64,000 nt of DNA from Scleromatobacter humisilvae (GTDB taxonomy: Bacteria > Pseudomonadota > Gammaproteobacteria > Burkholderiales > Burkholderiaceae_C), in NCBI RefSeq assembly GCF_023231945.1, contig NZ_JAJLJH010000007.1:186001-250000 (forward strand), written 5' to 3'. The position numbers and the translations under genes are program-made. Positions 29,285 through 37,046 of the stretch are shown here, piece by piece (position 1 is the stretch's first letter; each line of letters starts with the position of its first letter). The notes under the pieces were generated by a model that searched no databases, was not told the DNA's origin, and worked only from the letters and a program-made list of their open reading frames with translations.

Positions 29285-31075
29285 TCAATTTTCCGGTGTC
29301 TGGACGACGTTGGCCTGCGTGATCTGCGTGCGCACGTCGAGGTCGGGGGCGACGCCCAGCAGCGGCAGCGTCTGCGACACCACCTGGCTGAACACCGGCG
29401 CGGCGACGTCGCCGCCGAAGTGCAGGCCGGCCCCGGGCTCGTCGATCATCACGGCGACGACGATGCGCGGGTGCGAGATCGGCGCCAGGCCGACGAACCA
29501 CGGGCGGTACTTGTTCTGCGCGTAGCCGTGGCCCTCGGCCTTGTACGCGGTGCCGGACTTGCCGCCCACGCTGTAGCCCATCGTGCGCGCCTTGGGCGCG
29601 GTGCCGCCCGGCGACGTCACCATCGACAGCATGGTCAGCAGTTCCTTGACCGTCTCCGGCTTGAACACGCGCGGGCCCGGGCCGGGCGCGGCCTGGCGCA
29701 GCATCGACACGTTCTCCAGCACGCCGTCGTTGGCGAACACCGTGTAGGCGCGCGCCAGCTGGAACAGCGAGGCCGACAGCCCGTAGCCGTAGGCCATCGT
29801 CGCCTGCTCGATCGGGCGCCAGGTCTTGTACGGACGCAGGCGGCCGGTGACGACGCCGGGGAAGTTGATCTGCGGCTTCTGGCCCAGGCCGATCGACGAG
29901 AACTTCTCCCACTGCTCCTTGGGCGTGAGCTTCATCGCCAGCCGCGCGGCGCCGATGTTGCTGGACTTCTGGATCACCTGCTGCACGGTGAGGATGCCGT
30001 TGGGCTCGGCATCCTTGGGCGCGAAGCCGCCGACCACCAGCGAGCCGGGCGTCGCGTCGACCAGCGAGAACGGCGTGACCAGGCCCTTCTCGAGCGCCGT
30101 GCCGATGATGAACGGCTTCATCGTCGAGCCGGGCTCGAAGACGTCGGTCAGCGCGCGGTTGCGCAGCTGCGCGCCCGACAGGTGATGCCGGTCGCCCGGG
30201 TTGTAGCTCGGGTAGTTCGCGAGCGCGAGCACCTCGCCGGTCTGCGTGTCGATGACGACGACGCTGCCGCCCTTGGCCTTCTGCGCGATGACCTGGTCGC
30301 GCACGCGCTGGTACGCGAAGAACTGCACCTTCGAATCGATCGCGAGCTCGATGTCCTCGCCGTTGATCGGGCGCTGCGGGTCGCCGATGTTCTCGACGAT
30401 GTTGCCCAGGCGATCCTTGACCACCTCGCGCGAGCCGTCGCGGCCCTGCAGCTGCTGCTGGTACGCGAGCTCGATGCCTTCCTGGCCCTTGTCCTCGTCG
30501 CCGGTGAAGCCCACCACGTGCGCCGCGGCCTCGCCTTCCGGATAGCGGCGGCGGAACTCGCTGACCTGGTGGATGCCCTTCAGGTCCAGCTGCTTGACGG
30601 CCGCGCCGACGCCGTCGTCGACCTGGCGCTTGAGCCACACGAAGTTCGGGTTGCCATCGAGGCGGTCGTTGAGCTCGCCGACCGTCATGCCCAGCGCCTG
30701 CGCGAGCTGCTTCTTCTCGCCGGCGTCGGCGTCGACGTCCTTGGGGATCGCCCAGATCGACGGCGTCGGCACGCTCGTGGCCAGCAGCAGGCCGTTGCGG
30801 TCGACGATGCGCCCGCGGCTCGCGGGCATCTCGAGCGTGTGCGCGTAGCGCGCCTCGCCCTGCTTCAGGTAGAAGTTGGTGGCGATGATCTGGATGTAGG
30901 CGGCGCGGCCGATCAGGATCAGCGAGCCCACGCCCACGAGCACGACCAGGAAGCGGCTGCGCCACAGCGGCGTCTTCGACGCCAGCAGCGGGCTGTTGGC
31001 GTACGTGACGTTGCTCACCGCGCGGGCGCGCGACGGCTGCTGCGTCTTCCGGTTCGGCTTGTTCGGCTTGTTCAT
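29285..31075 (-). CDS. ftsI: Peptidoglycan transpeptidase FtsI (PBP3)
   Basis: 596 residues: one N-terminal membrane helix (about 42-62), a class B PBP dimerisation region, then the transpeptidase domain. Catalytic motifs appear in order: STMK in FEPGSTMKPF, SSN in IQKSSNIGAARL, and KSGT in VGGKSGTAYK. FtsI cross-links septal peptidoglycan together with FtsW. The start overlaps the ftsL stop by 4 bases. Confidence 0.97.
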   Translation of the reverse strand: MNKPNKPNRKTQQPSRARAVSNVTYANSPLLASKTPLWRSRFLVVLVGVGSLILIGRAAYIQIIATNFYLKQGEARYAHTLEMPASRGRIVDRNGLLLATSVPTPSIWAIPKDVDADAGEKKQLAQALGMTVGELNDRLDGNPNFVWLKRQVDDGVGAAVKQLDLKGIHQVSEFRRRYPEGEAAAHVVGFTGDEDKGQEGIELAYQQQLQGRDGSREVVKDRLGNIVENIGDPQRPINGEDIELAIDSKVQFFAYQRVRDQVIAQKAKGGSVVVIDTQTGEVLALANYPSYNPGDRHHLSGAQLRNRALTDVFEPGSTMKPFIIGTALEKGLVTPFSLVDATPGSLVVGGFAPKDAEPNGILTVQQVIQKSSNIGAARLAMKLTPKEQWEKFSSIGLGQKPQINFPGVVTGRLRPYKTWRPIEQATMAYGYGLSASLFQLARAYTVFANDGVLENVSMLRQAAPGPGPRVFKPETVKELLTMLSMVTSPGGTAPKARTMGYSVGGKSGTAYKAEGHGYAQNKYRPWFVGLAPISHPRIVVAVMIDEPGAGLHFGGDVAAPVFSQVVSQTLPLLGVAPDLDVRTQITQANVVQTPEN

Positions 31076-31434
31076 CGCGACGCTCCCGAATCGGGGGCGC
31101 TGGCCGGGGTCGGCGGCATCGTGAGCGGCGCCGACATCGGCGCCGCCGCGAGGCCGGCATCGACCACGTACTGCGTGTTGGCCGGCGTCGCGGCGCGCAT
31201 GCCGAGCTTGGTGCGCGCGGTGCTCTCGACGCGCAGGTGCGTCGCCTGCGCCTGGCGCTCGGCCTCGAGGCGGCGGCGGTCGGACTCGAGCTGGCGCTCC
31301 GCGCCGTGCGCGTTCTCGATCTCGGCGAACAGGCGGCGCGATTCGTAGCTGATGCGCACGAGATAGAGCCCGCTGACGATCAGCGCGATCGCGAGCAGGA
31401 CGTTGAGGCGCACCATGAGCGAGTTGCTAGACAT
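31072..31434 (-). CDS. ftsL: Cell division protein FtsL
   Basis: 120 residues: a short cytoplasmic end, one membrane helix (about 8-25) and a heptad-like periplasmic coiled coil (ESRRLFAEIENAHGAERQLE). The C-terminal tail is Ala/Pro-rich. FtsL with FtsB and FtsQ activates FtsWI. A GGAGG ribosome site precedes it. Located between rsmH and ftsI as usual. Confidence 0.94.
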   Translation of the reverse strand: MSSNSLMVRLNVLLAIALIVSGLYLVRISYESRRLFAEIENAHGAERQLESDRRRLEAERQAQATHLRVESTARTKLGMRAATPANTQYVVDAGLAAAPMSAPLTMPPTPASAPDSGASR

Positions 31435-31494
31435 GGAATGCCTCCGCGCTTCGCGCTGCGGTGCGCGCGTCTTCGGGCGGCCGGGCGACGCGCA
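31435..31494. other. rsmH-ftsL spacer with hairpin and fragment resembling element B tail
   Basis: This 60-base gap contains a small stem (CCGC-A-GCGC, GAA loop, GCGCGG) just before the ftsL ribosome site. On the plus strand 31472-31487 reads TTCGGGCGGCCGGGCG, identical to 16 bases of the tail of element copy B but in the opposite orientation. It could be a remnant of the same element family, or chance in GC-rich DNA. Confidence 0.3.
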
Positions 31495-32427
31495 TCACAA
31501 CCTCTCCGCCACGCGCAGGATCGCCGAGCGCGCGCGACCGTTGGTCAGCACTTCGGTCGGGCCCGGCTTGATGCGCCCCAACGCGGCCAATCGCAGCGAG
31601 GAGGACGGCGGCGCCATCGGCGCGCGCCGATCGATCTCGTCCTTGCTTTCGCGGGCGATGAAGGTCTTGACGATGCGGTCTTCCAGCGAATGGAAGCTGA
31701 TCACGCACAGGCGGCCACCGGCGTCGAGCAGGTCGAGCGAACTCTTCAGAACCTGTTCGAGCTCCTCGAGTTCGGCATTGACGAAAATCCGAAGAGCCTG
31801 AAAGGTGCGTGTGGCGGGATCCTGGTTCGGCTCGCGGGTCTTGACCGTACGAGCCACGACGGCGGACAGCTCGCGAGTGGTTCGCACGGGAGCGCCGCTT
31901 TCGCGGACAGCAACAAGCGCCTTTGCAATCGACACAGCAAACCGTTCTTCCCCGTAGTCACGAATCACCTCTGCAATGTGACGCTCGTCGGCGCGAGCGA
32001 GAAAGTCGGCCGCGGTCTCGCCGCGGGTCGTGTCCATGCGCATGTCCAGCGGGCCGTCGAAACGGAAGCTGAAGCCGCGCTCGGGGGTGTCGATCTGCGG
32101 CGACGAGACGCCCAGATCCAGCAGCAGGCCGGCGATCTTGCCGATGCCGCGCTCGGCGAGCGCCGCGGGCAGCTGCGCGAAGCTCGCGTGCACGATCTCG
32201 AAGCGCGGGTCGGCGATGGCATCCGGCCCCGTCTTCGCAGCCTCGACGGCCACCGGGTCGCGATCGATGCCGATCACGCGCGCACCGGCCCCGAGCCGCG
32301 ACAGCAGCTCGCGCGTGTGCCCGCCGCGGCCGAAGGTGCCGTCGACATAGATGCCGTCCGGGTTCGTCACGAGCGCGTCGATCGCTTCGTGGAGCAGGAC
32401 GGTGGTGTGCAACCCCGAGTGTTCCAC
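31495..32427 (-). CDS. rsmH: 16S rRNA m4C1402 methyltransferase RsmH (MraW)
   Basis: 310 residues from a GTG start, reading (V)[18 protein letters not shown], the usual N-terminus. Upstream in-frame sequence is not conserved-looking. SAM-binding motif [20 protein letters not shown], and [12 protein letters not shown] later on. Methylates N4 of C1402 in the ribosomal P site. Starts 5 bases after the mraZ stop with no clear ribosome site, so it is probably translationally coupled. Confidence 0.95.
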   Translation of the reverse strand: MEHSGLHTTVLLHEAIDALVTNPDGIYVDGTFGRGGHTRELLSRLGAGARVIGIDRDPVAVEAAKTGPDAIADPRFEIVHASFAQLPAALAERGIGKIAGLLLDLGVSSPQIDTPERGFSFRFDGPLDMRMDTTRGETAADFLARADERHIAEVIRDYGEERFAVSIAKALVAVRESGAPVRTTRELSAVVARTVKTREPNQDPATRTFQALRIFVNAELEELEQVLKSSLDLLDAGGRLCVISFHSLEDRIVKTFIARESKDEIDRRAPMAPPSSSLRLAALGRIKPGPTEVLTNGRARSAILRVAERL

Positions 32428-32432
32428 GATGA

Positions 32433-32879
32433 TCAGAAGGTAAGGAGCTCGTCCAGCGCGCCCGTCGCCTGCTGCTCTTGCACCAGACGTGCTTCGTTGG
32501 CGGCGTAGACCGGCGTGTTCCAGAGTTCGAAGTGACTGCCCATGCCCAGCAGCGTCACATCCTTGTCGAGTCCGGCCCACGTGCGAAGTTCCGGACGGAC
32601 CAGGAAGCGGAAGGTGGCATCCCACTCGACGTCGTCGGCATGGCCGAGGAACACGCGCTTGATGCCGACCTGCGAGAACGGCAGCTGGGCGACTTTCTCG
32701 CGAAAGGTTTCCCAGTTCGGGCGCGGAAACACCATGAGGCACCCGTGCGGATGCTTGGTGACGGTGAGGCGGCCGGCACACAATGTCTGGAGGTCGTCGC
32801 GATAACGCGCCGGCATGGAGACTCGCCCCTTGCCATCCAGCGTCAGCGCCGACGGACCTTCAAAAATCAGAGATGCCAC
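32433..32879 (-). CDS. mraZ: Transcriptional regulator MraZ
   Basis: 148 residues from a GTG start, reading (V)[27 protein letters not shown]. Two SpoVT/AbrB-like swapped-hairpin domains (about 8-55 and 80-125) form the DNA-binding ring. MraZ represses the dcw promoter by binding direct repeats. An ATG 30 bases upstream would start inside the repeat array and next to the -10 box, so it is unlikely. First gene of the dcw cluster. Confidence 0.93.
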   Translation of the reverse strand: MASLIFEGPSALTLDGKGRVSMPARYRDDLQTLCAGRLTVTKHPHGCLMVFPRPNWETFREKVAQLPFSQVGIKRVFLGHADDVEWDATFRFLVRPELRTWAGLDKDVTLLGMGSHFELWNTPVYAANEARLVQEQQATGALDELLTF

Positions 32880-32912
32880 AACCCACCACAAAAGTGCACT
32901 TTGATGCACTTT
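32873..32912 (-). promoter_or_regulatory. MraZ box: four 10-base direct repeats
   Basis: Reading the minus strand from 32912, four consecutive 10-base units are seen: AAAGTGCATC, AAAGTGCACT, TTTGTGGTGG and GTTGTGGCAT. All share GTG at positions 4-6. Known MraZ operators are arrays of such units (AAAGTG/TGGG cores spaced about 10 bases). The array runs from the -10 box to the start codon, so binding would block transcription start and support self-repression of the cluster. Confidence 0.75.
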
Positions 32913-32936
32913 AACGAATCACTCAGGGTGGGTCAA
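32908..32936 (-). promoter_or_regulatory. mraZ/dcw promoter
   Basis: TTGACC (32931-32936) and TAAAGT (32908-32913) form sigma-70 type -35 and -10 boxes separated by exactly 17 bases. An AT-rich tract lies upstream (about 32945-33000) and may act as an UP element. The -10 overlaps the first MraZ repeat. The predicted transcription start near 32900 gives a leader of about 20 bases before the GTG. Confidence 0.7.
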
Positions 32937-33522
32937 CGCGTCGCGCGCCGAAAAAATCAATCAAATCAAGCACTTAGACCACGTTCTGCAAGCGAATGTC
33001 GTTCTAAATGAAGGACTTGCGCGTGGCTATGAAAGTGAAGTGTTAGCTGACTTCACCGGGCCTAGTTCGTGGGGGATTTCCCTCATTGCGGCCATGGCCG
33101 AGCAAAATTCGGCGAAATGTCGCTGAGGCCGAGTTGGATGGGGCAACTCGCCAGAGCCCGATTCTGGGTTGGCACTAGCTCACCAAGTGAGCCTGCCGGG
33201 CCAAAGAAAACGCCCCGGCTGCCGCACCGACAGTCGCCCTCGCGATCACCCGCGCCGTGCCACTGCACGTGACGCGGGCTGTCGACACTGCTGTCCAGTA
33301 GCAAAACAATCCCACGAGCAAGGGGCCGGCGCGGCGGAAGCCCCGCTTGCGCTGTCGAGCTCACCCTGCCAGATTTGTAACGCCCGTTACAAGAAGGAGG
33401 CGCGCCGGACAGGTCCGGCACAGGGAGAGGACAGTCTCGAAGCATTCGCCCCGCCGAGATCGGCCGAGTCGCCGGCTTTCCGCAGGGGTGGAACAACCAT
33501 CACTCAACACTGCGGAATCAAC
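32937..33522. other. Intergenic region between mraZ and the PEP-CTERM gene
   Basis: Nearly 590 bases with no convincing gene. The part near mraZ is AT-richer than the rest of the window. It contains inverted repeats at 33035-33056 (GTGAAGT-N8-ACTTCAC) and 33177-33191 (GCTCAC-CAA-GTGAGC), and the 18-base palindrome described separately. The reading frames crossing it are short and low in coding character. Confidence 0.6.
33375..33392. promoter_or_regulatory. 18-base palindrome, possible operator
   Basis: TTGTAACGCCCGTTACAA is a perfect 8-base inverted repeat around a 2-base centre, about 130 bases ahead of the PEP-CTERM gene. It is the most perfect non-hairpin palindrome in this intergenic region and has the size of a dimer-binding operator. 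The binding protein is unknown. Confidence 0.4.
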
Positions 33523-34254
33523 ATGGCTCAAAAGATGATCAAGGCTGCGGCGCTCGCTGGATTCGCGCTGGCCGCCGCCAGTACGGCCTTTGCCACCCCC
33601 ATCAGCTACACGGAGGTCGGCGACGCCGGCGACATCGTCACCGGCACGGTGCAGACGGTCACCGGCGCCGCCGGCAGCACGGTCACGTCCATCAACGGCG
33701 CCCTGACCGCGAACGGGGGGGGCATCACCGATGGGGATGCCTACAAGATCTACATCAGCTCGCCGTCCGCCTTCTCGGCCTCGACGACCGGCTTCACGCC
33801 GGGCGTGAACTCCTTCGATTCGGAGCTGTTCCTCTTCAACCTGAACGGCACCGGCATCGTCATGAACGACGACGACCCGGGCGGCAGCGGCTCGCAATCC
33901 TCGATCACGGCCGGCAACGCCTTCACTGCCGGGCTCTCCGCCGGCTACTACTACCTGCTGATCACCGGCTCGGGCATGGACCCGAGCAGCGCCGGCAGCC
34001 TGATCTTCCCGAGCTGGACGGATGGCTCCGATGCGACCGGCGTGTACGGGCCCAAGGCCGGCGCAGGGGCGATCACCGGCTTTGGCGGAAGCAGCAACGA
34101 AGGCGGCGCCTATTCGATCGCGCTGAAAGGCGTGGGCATCGCCCCGGCCGTCGGCACCGTGCCCGAGCCCGGCACGCTGTGGCTGGGCCTGACGGCCGGC
34201 CTGACCTTGCTCGCCGCGGTCCGCCGCCGTGCCGGCAAGCCCGACGCGCAGTGA
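33523..34254 (+). CDS. PEP-CTERM sorted exported protein with PPC-like domain
   Basis: 243 residues: a signal peptide (cleavage near AFA-TP), then a beta-rich domain with phrases like the pre-peptidase C-terminal fold (DSELFLFNLNGTGIVMNDDD, AGYYYLLITGSG). The C-terminal sorting signal VPEPGTL starts at 213, followed by a short hydrophobic helix and RRR. Exosortase systems cut such tails and pass the protein to the cell surface or matrix. No exosortase gene is in the window. The protease gene follows 37 bases later. Confidence 0.88.
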   Translation: MAQKMIKAAALAGFALAAASTAFATPISYTEVGDAGDIVTGTVQTVTGAAGSTVTSINGALTANGGGITDGDAYKIYISSPSAFSASTTGFTPGVNSFDSELFLFNLNGTGIVMNDDDPGGSGSQSSITAGNAFTAGLSAGYYYLLITGSGMDPSSAGSLIFPSWTDGSDATGVYGPKAGAGAITGFGGSSNEGGAYSIALKGVGIAPAVGTVPEPGTLWLGLTAGLTLLAAVRRRAGKPDAQ

Positions 34255-34291
34255 ATTTGCGAATGCTCAGAGTTCAACCGGAGATCGCCAC

Positions 34292-36919
34292 ATGACTTCC
34301 AAGAAACTTCTCGTCCTGACCCCGCTGGCCGCCGCGCTGGCCGCCGCTGCCGTGTCCGCGCAGGCCCTCGGCGCGCCGGCCGCCGCCATCTCGGCCCCGA
34401 AGGCCCTTCCAGAGAACATGGCCTTCGGCCTGCGCGACCTCGTGGAGGCCTATCAGGCGCCGACCCAGAACGCCGCCACCGCCGAGGCGAGGGCGACCAC
34501 GCCGCACGCCAGCTTCCGCGCGAAGGCGGCCGACATGAAGCGCGCGCGCGTCGATGACGCCGATCGCGTCCTCGTGGACGTCTACCTCGACGGCTCGGTC
34601 ACGATCGACCAGGCGGTCAAGGACTACCAGGCGCTGGGCGCCACCGTCGTCGCCCGGCTGGACTGGTATCACCAGGGCGCGCTGTCGCTGTGGGTGCCGG
34701 TGAGCCAGGCCTCCACCCTCGCCGCCAAGCGCGGCGTCGGGTCCGTGCAGCTGAGCGTCAAGCCCCGCCATCACATCGGCGTTGCAACCTCGCAAGGCGC
34801 GGTCGTGCTGAAGACGGAGGGCCTCAACGCGAGCGGCTACCTGGGCGCGGGCATCACGGTCGGTGCGATTTCCGACAGCTTCGACAAGCTCAAGACCACC
34901 GGGACGGGCACCAGCAACGCGCCGCTGTTCCCCAACGTCAAGTACGCCCAGGACCAGGTCAGCGGCGACCTGCCGGGGCCGAACAATCCGAACGGCTACA
35001 CGACCCCCGTCAACGTCATCAAGGACTACACGAGCAGCACCGGCGTCGAGGACGAGGGCCGCGCGATGCTGCAGATCGTGCACGACCTGGTGCCGGCGGC
35101 GCACCTCGCGTTCTACACGGCCGACGTGTCCGAGGTCGACTTCGCGGCGGGCATCGTCGCGCTGCAGGCGGCCGGCTGCCAGGTCATCGTCGACGACGTG
35201 GGCTACTACGACGAGCCGATGTTCTCCGACGGCCCGGTCGCCAAGGCCGTCGACAAGGTCAACGCGCTGGGCGCGAACTATTTCTCCTCGGCCGGCAACG
35301 ACGACAGCTCCGGCTACACGGCCACCTACAACCCGGTGGCCAACAGCGCCACGTCACAAGCCACCCTCCTCGCGCAGGGCGTGAACTACAGCGGCCTGAC
35401 CGCGGCGGAGAAGGGCGCCATCGTCTCGTTCCACAGCTTCGGCACCAACCCGGACGGCACGCCGATCCTGGTGCAGAACATCCGCATCCCGGGCACCAAC
35501 GCGGACGCCACCGGCGTCCTCGCGTTCCAGTGGGACGATCCGTACAACCTCACCGTCGGCGGCGTCAAGCAGGTCACCACGGACTACGACATCCTCGTCT
35601 TCAGCGCCGCGGGGGCCATCCAGTCCTCCCGCAGCGGCCAGACCAACAACATCAGCACGAACACGCCGATCGAGCTGCCGGGCACTGCGCTGAATCCCGC
35701 CACGTCGTACAAGATCGTCATCGCCAAGACCAACCGGTCCTCGGGCGTCGGCGCCGGCGTGACGCCGGACCTCGCAACGCACATCCGCTACACGATCGAG
35801 ACGGACGACACGCCGGCGCGCGGCGACTTCCTCACGATCAGCAACCCCGAAACCCACGGCCACCCCGACGCCGCGGGCGCCACCGGCGTGGCGGCCTATC
35901 GCTACGACGTCTCGCCGGTCGCGGACATCCACGATCCGACGCACAAGATCTATCCGGTCGTCGAGCAGTTCTCCTCGAACGGCCCGGTCGTCAAGTACTT
36001 CGACACGAACGACCAGCGCCTGGCCGTTCCCATCACGCGCAAGCAGCCGCTGCTGGCGGCCGTCAACGGCACGGACACGACCTTCTTCCCGCCGGTGGGC
36101 GTGACCGGCAACACGCCGCCTGCCGCGCCTGGCCCGGGCAACCCGAGCCCGAACGACTTCGACGGCAACGGCTGGCCGAACTTCTTCGGAACCAGCGCCG
36201 CGGCGCCGCACGCCGCCGGCGTGGCCGCCCTGCTGCTGAGCGCCGCCCAGGCCAACGGCATCACGCTGGCGCCGGCCGACGTGCGCAATCTGCTGACCAG
36301 CACCACGCAGGGCAACTCGGACCAGACGCCCAACTACACGTCGGCCACGGCCGGTCCCGTCGTGGTGGGCGCCAGCGGCTGGGCGCGCACGGACAACAAC
36401 TTCTTCCGCGTGGCCTACAACGGCGCGGCCGGTTCGACGCTCAACACGCTGACGATCGACCTGTCCAACGTCGGCATCCACTTCGACCAGACCACGGCGA
36501 TCCCGACCGACACGACGACCACGGCCACGGCCACGGGCGTCGTCGTCAGCGCGTTCAACGGCGCGACCGCACCGCCCGCGGGCGGCCTCAAGCCCAGCGT
36601 CACGAGCTTCACGGTGACCAACGGCGCCAGCGGCACCTCGTCGGTCCTGACGGTCAACTTCGCGAACTTCCTGCCAGGCGCCACGCTGGACTTCGGCATC
36701 GGCCGACGCAACGACGGCACCAACATCTTCGGCCAGCTTGCCGATCCGATCGGCGGAAGCCCGCAGATCGGGACGACCGGCGCGACGATCTCTGCGACGA
36801 CGAGCGCCAGCACGTACAACGGCAGCTTCGTCAACACGTTCGGCAAGAAGTGGAACTACAAGACCGGCTACGGCCTGATCGACGCGCAGGCCGCGCTGAA
36901 CCTGCTGCTGGGCCACTGA
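34292..36919 (+). CDS. Large exported subtilase/sedolisin-like serine protease
   Basis: 875 residues with a signal peptide. The catalytic scaffold of the S8/S53 clan is spread out: AISDSFD (Asp195), then GVEDEGRAMLQIVHD, SSAGND (oxyanion-type Asn337), and FGTSAAAPHAAG (nucleophile Ser636). The usual HGTH motif is missing. Glu255 in DEGRAM stands where the subtilase His should be, which recalls the Ser-Glu-Asp set of sedolisins. A roughly 230-residue insert separates SSAGND from the Ser motif. A good GGAGA ribosome site precedes the ATG. Possibly co-expressed with the PEP-CTERM gene. It has no PEP-CTERM tail itself. Confidence 0.85.
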   Translation: MTSKKLLVLTPLAAALAAAAVSAQALGAPAAAISAPKALPENMAFGLRDLVEAYQAPTQNAATAEARATTPHASFRAKAADMKRARVDDADRVLVDVYLDGSVTIDQAVKDYQALGATVVARLDWYHQGALSLWVPVSQASTLAAKRGVGSVQLSVKPRHHIGVATSQGAVVLKTEGLNASGYLGAGITVGAISDSFDKLKTTGTGTSNAPLFPNVKYAQDQVSGDLPGPNNPNGYTTPVNVIKDYTSSTGVEDEGRAMLQIVHDLVPAAHLAFYTADVSEVDFAAGIVALQAAGCQVIVDDVGYYDEPMFSDGPVAKAVDKVNALGANYFSSAGNDDSSGYTATYNPVANSATSQATLLAQGVNYSGLTAAEKGAIVSFHSFGTNPDGTPILVQNIRIPGTNADATGVLAFQWDDPYNLTVGGVKQVTTDYDILVFSAAGAIQSSRSGQTNNISTNTPIELPGTALNPATSYKIVIAKTNRSSGVGAGVTPDLATHIRYTIETDDTPARGDFLTISNPETHGHPDAAGATGVAAYRYDVSPVADIHDPTHKIYPVVEQFSSNGPVVKYFDTNDQRLAVPITRKQPLLAAVNGTDTTFFPPVGVTGNTPPAAPGPGNPSPNDFDGNGWPNFFGTSAAAPHAAGVAALLLSAAQANGITLAPADVRNLLTSTTQGNSDQTPNYTSATAGPVVVGASGWARTDNNFFRVAYNGAAGSTLNTLTIDLSNVGIHFDQTTAIPTDTTTTATATGVVVSAFNGATAPPAGGLKPSVTSFTVTNGASGTSSVLTVNFANFLPGATLDFGIGRRNDGTNIFGQLADPIGGSPQIGTTGATISATTSASTYNGSFVNTFGKKWNYKTGYGLIDAQAALNLLLGH

Positions 36920-36927
36920 GCCCCACA

Positions 36928-36992
36928 CGGCGACCGCGGCCGCAAGCCGCGGTTCGCCGGGCAAAGAAATGGGGGCGGCTCCCACCGCCCCC
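36928..36992. terminator. Two hairpins between convergent genes
   Basis: The first (36928-36959) pairs CGGCGACCGCGGC with GCCGCGGTTCGCCG, one bulge, 5-base loop. The second (36971-36992) is a perfect 8-base GGGGGCGG/CCGCCCCC stem. On the minus strand the sequence beyond the second stem is ATTTCTTT, so it may end the TonB receptor transcript. The first lies 8 bases after the protease stop. Confidence 0.6.
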
Positions 36993-37046
36993 CAAGGACA
37001 ATCTCGCAACGACGCCGGCAGGCGGGCGCAACGAGAAAGGCAAGGC

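Noticed and set aside
32433-32909. An ATG start for mraZ at 32909, giving 158 residues.
   Set aside because: It lies inside the MraZ repeats and at the -10 box, and adds ten residues unlike other MraZ proteins. The GTG at 32879 fits better.
33169-33522. N-terminal extension of the PEP-CTERM frame upstream of 33523.
   Set aside because: The upstream part is Arg/Pro/Gln-rich and lacks a signal peptide. The signal peptide begins at the ATG at 33523.
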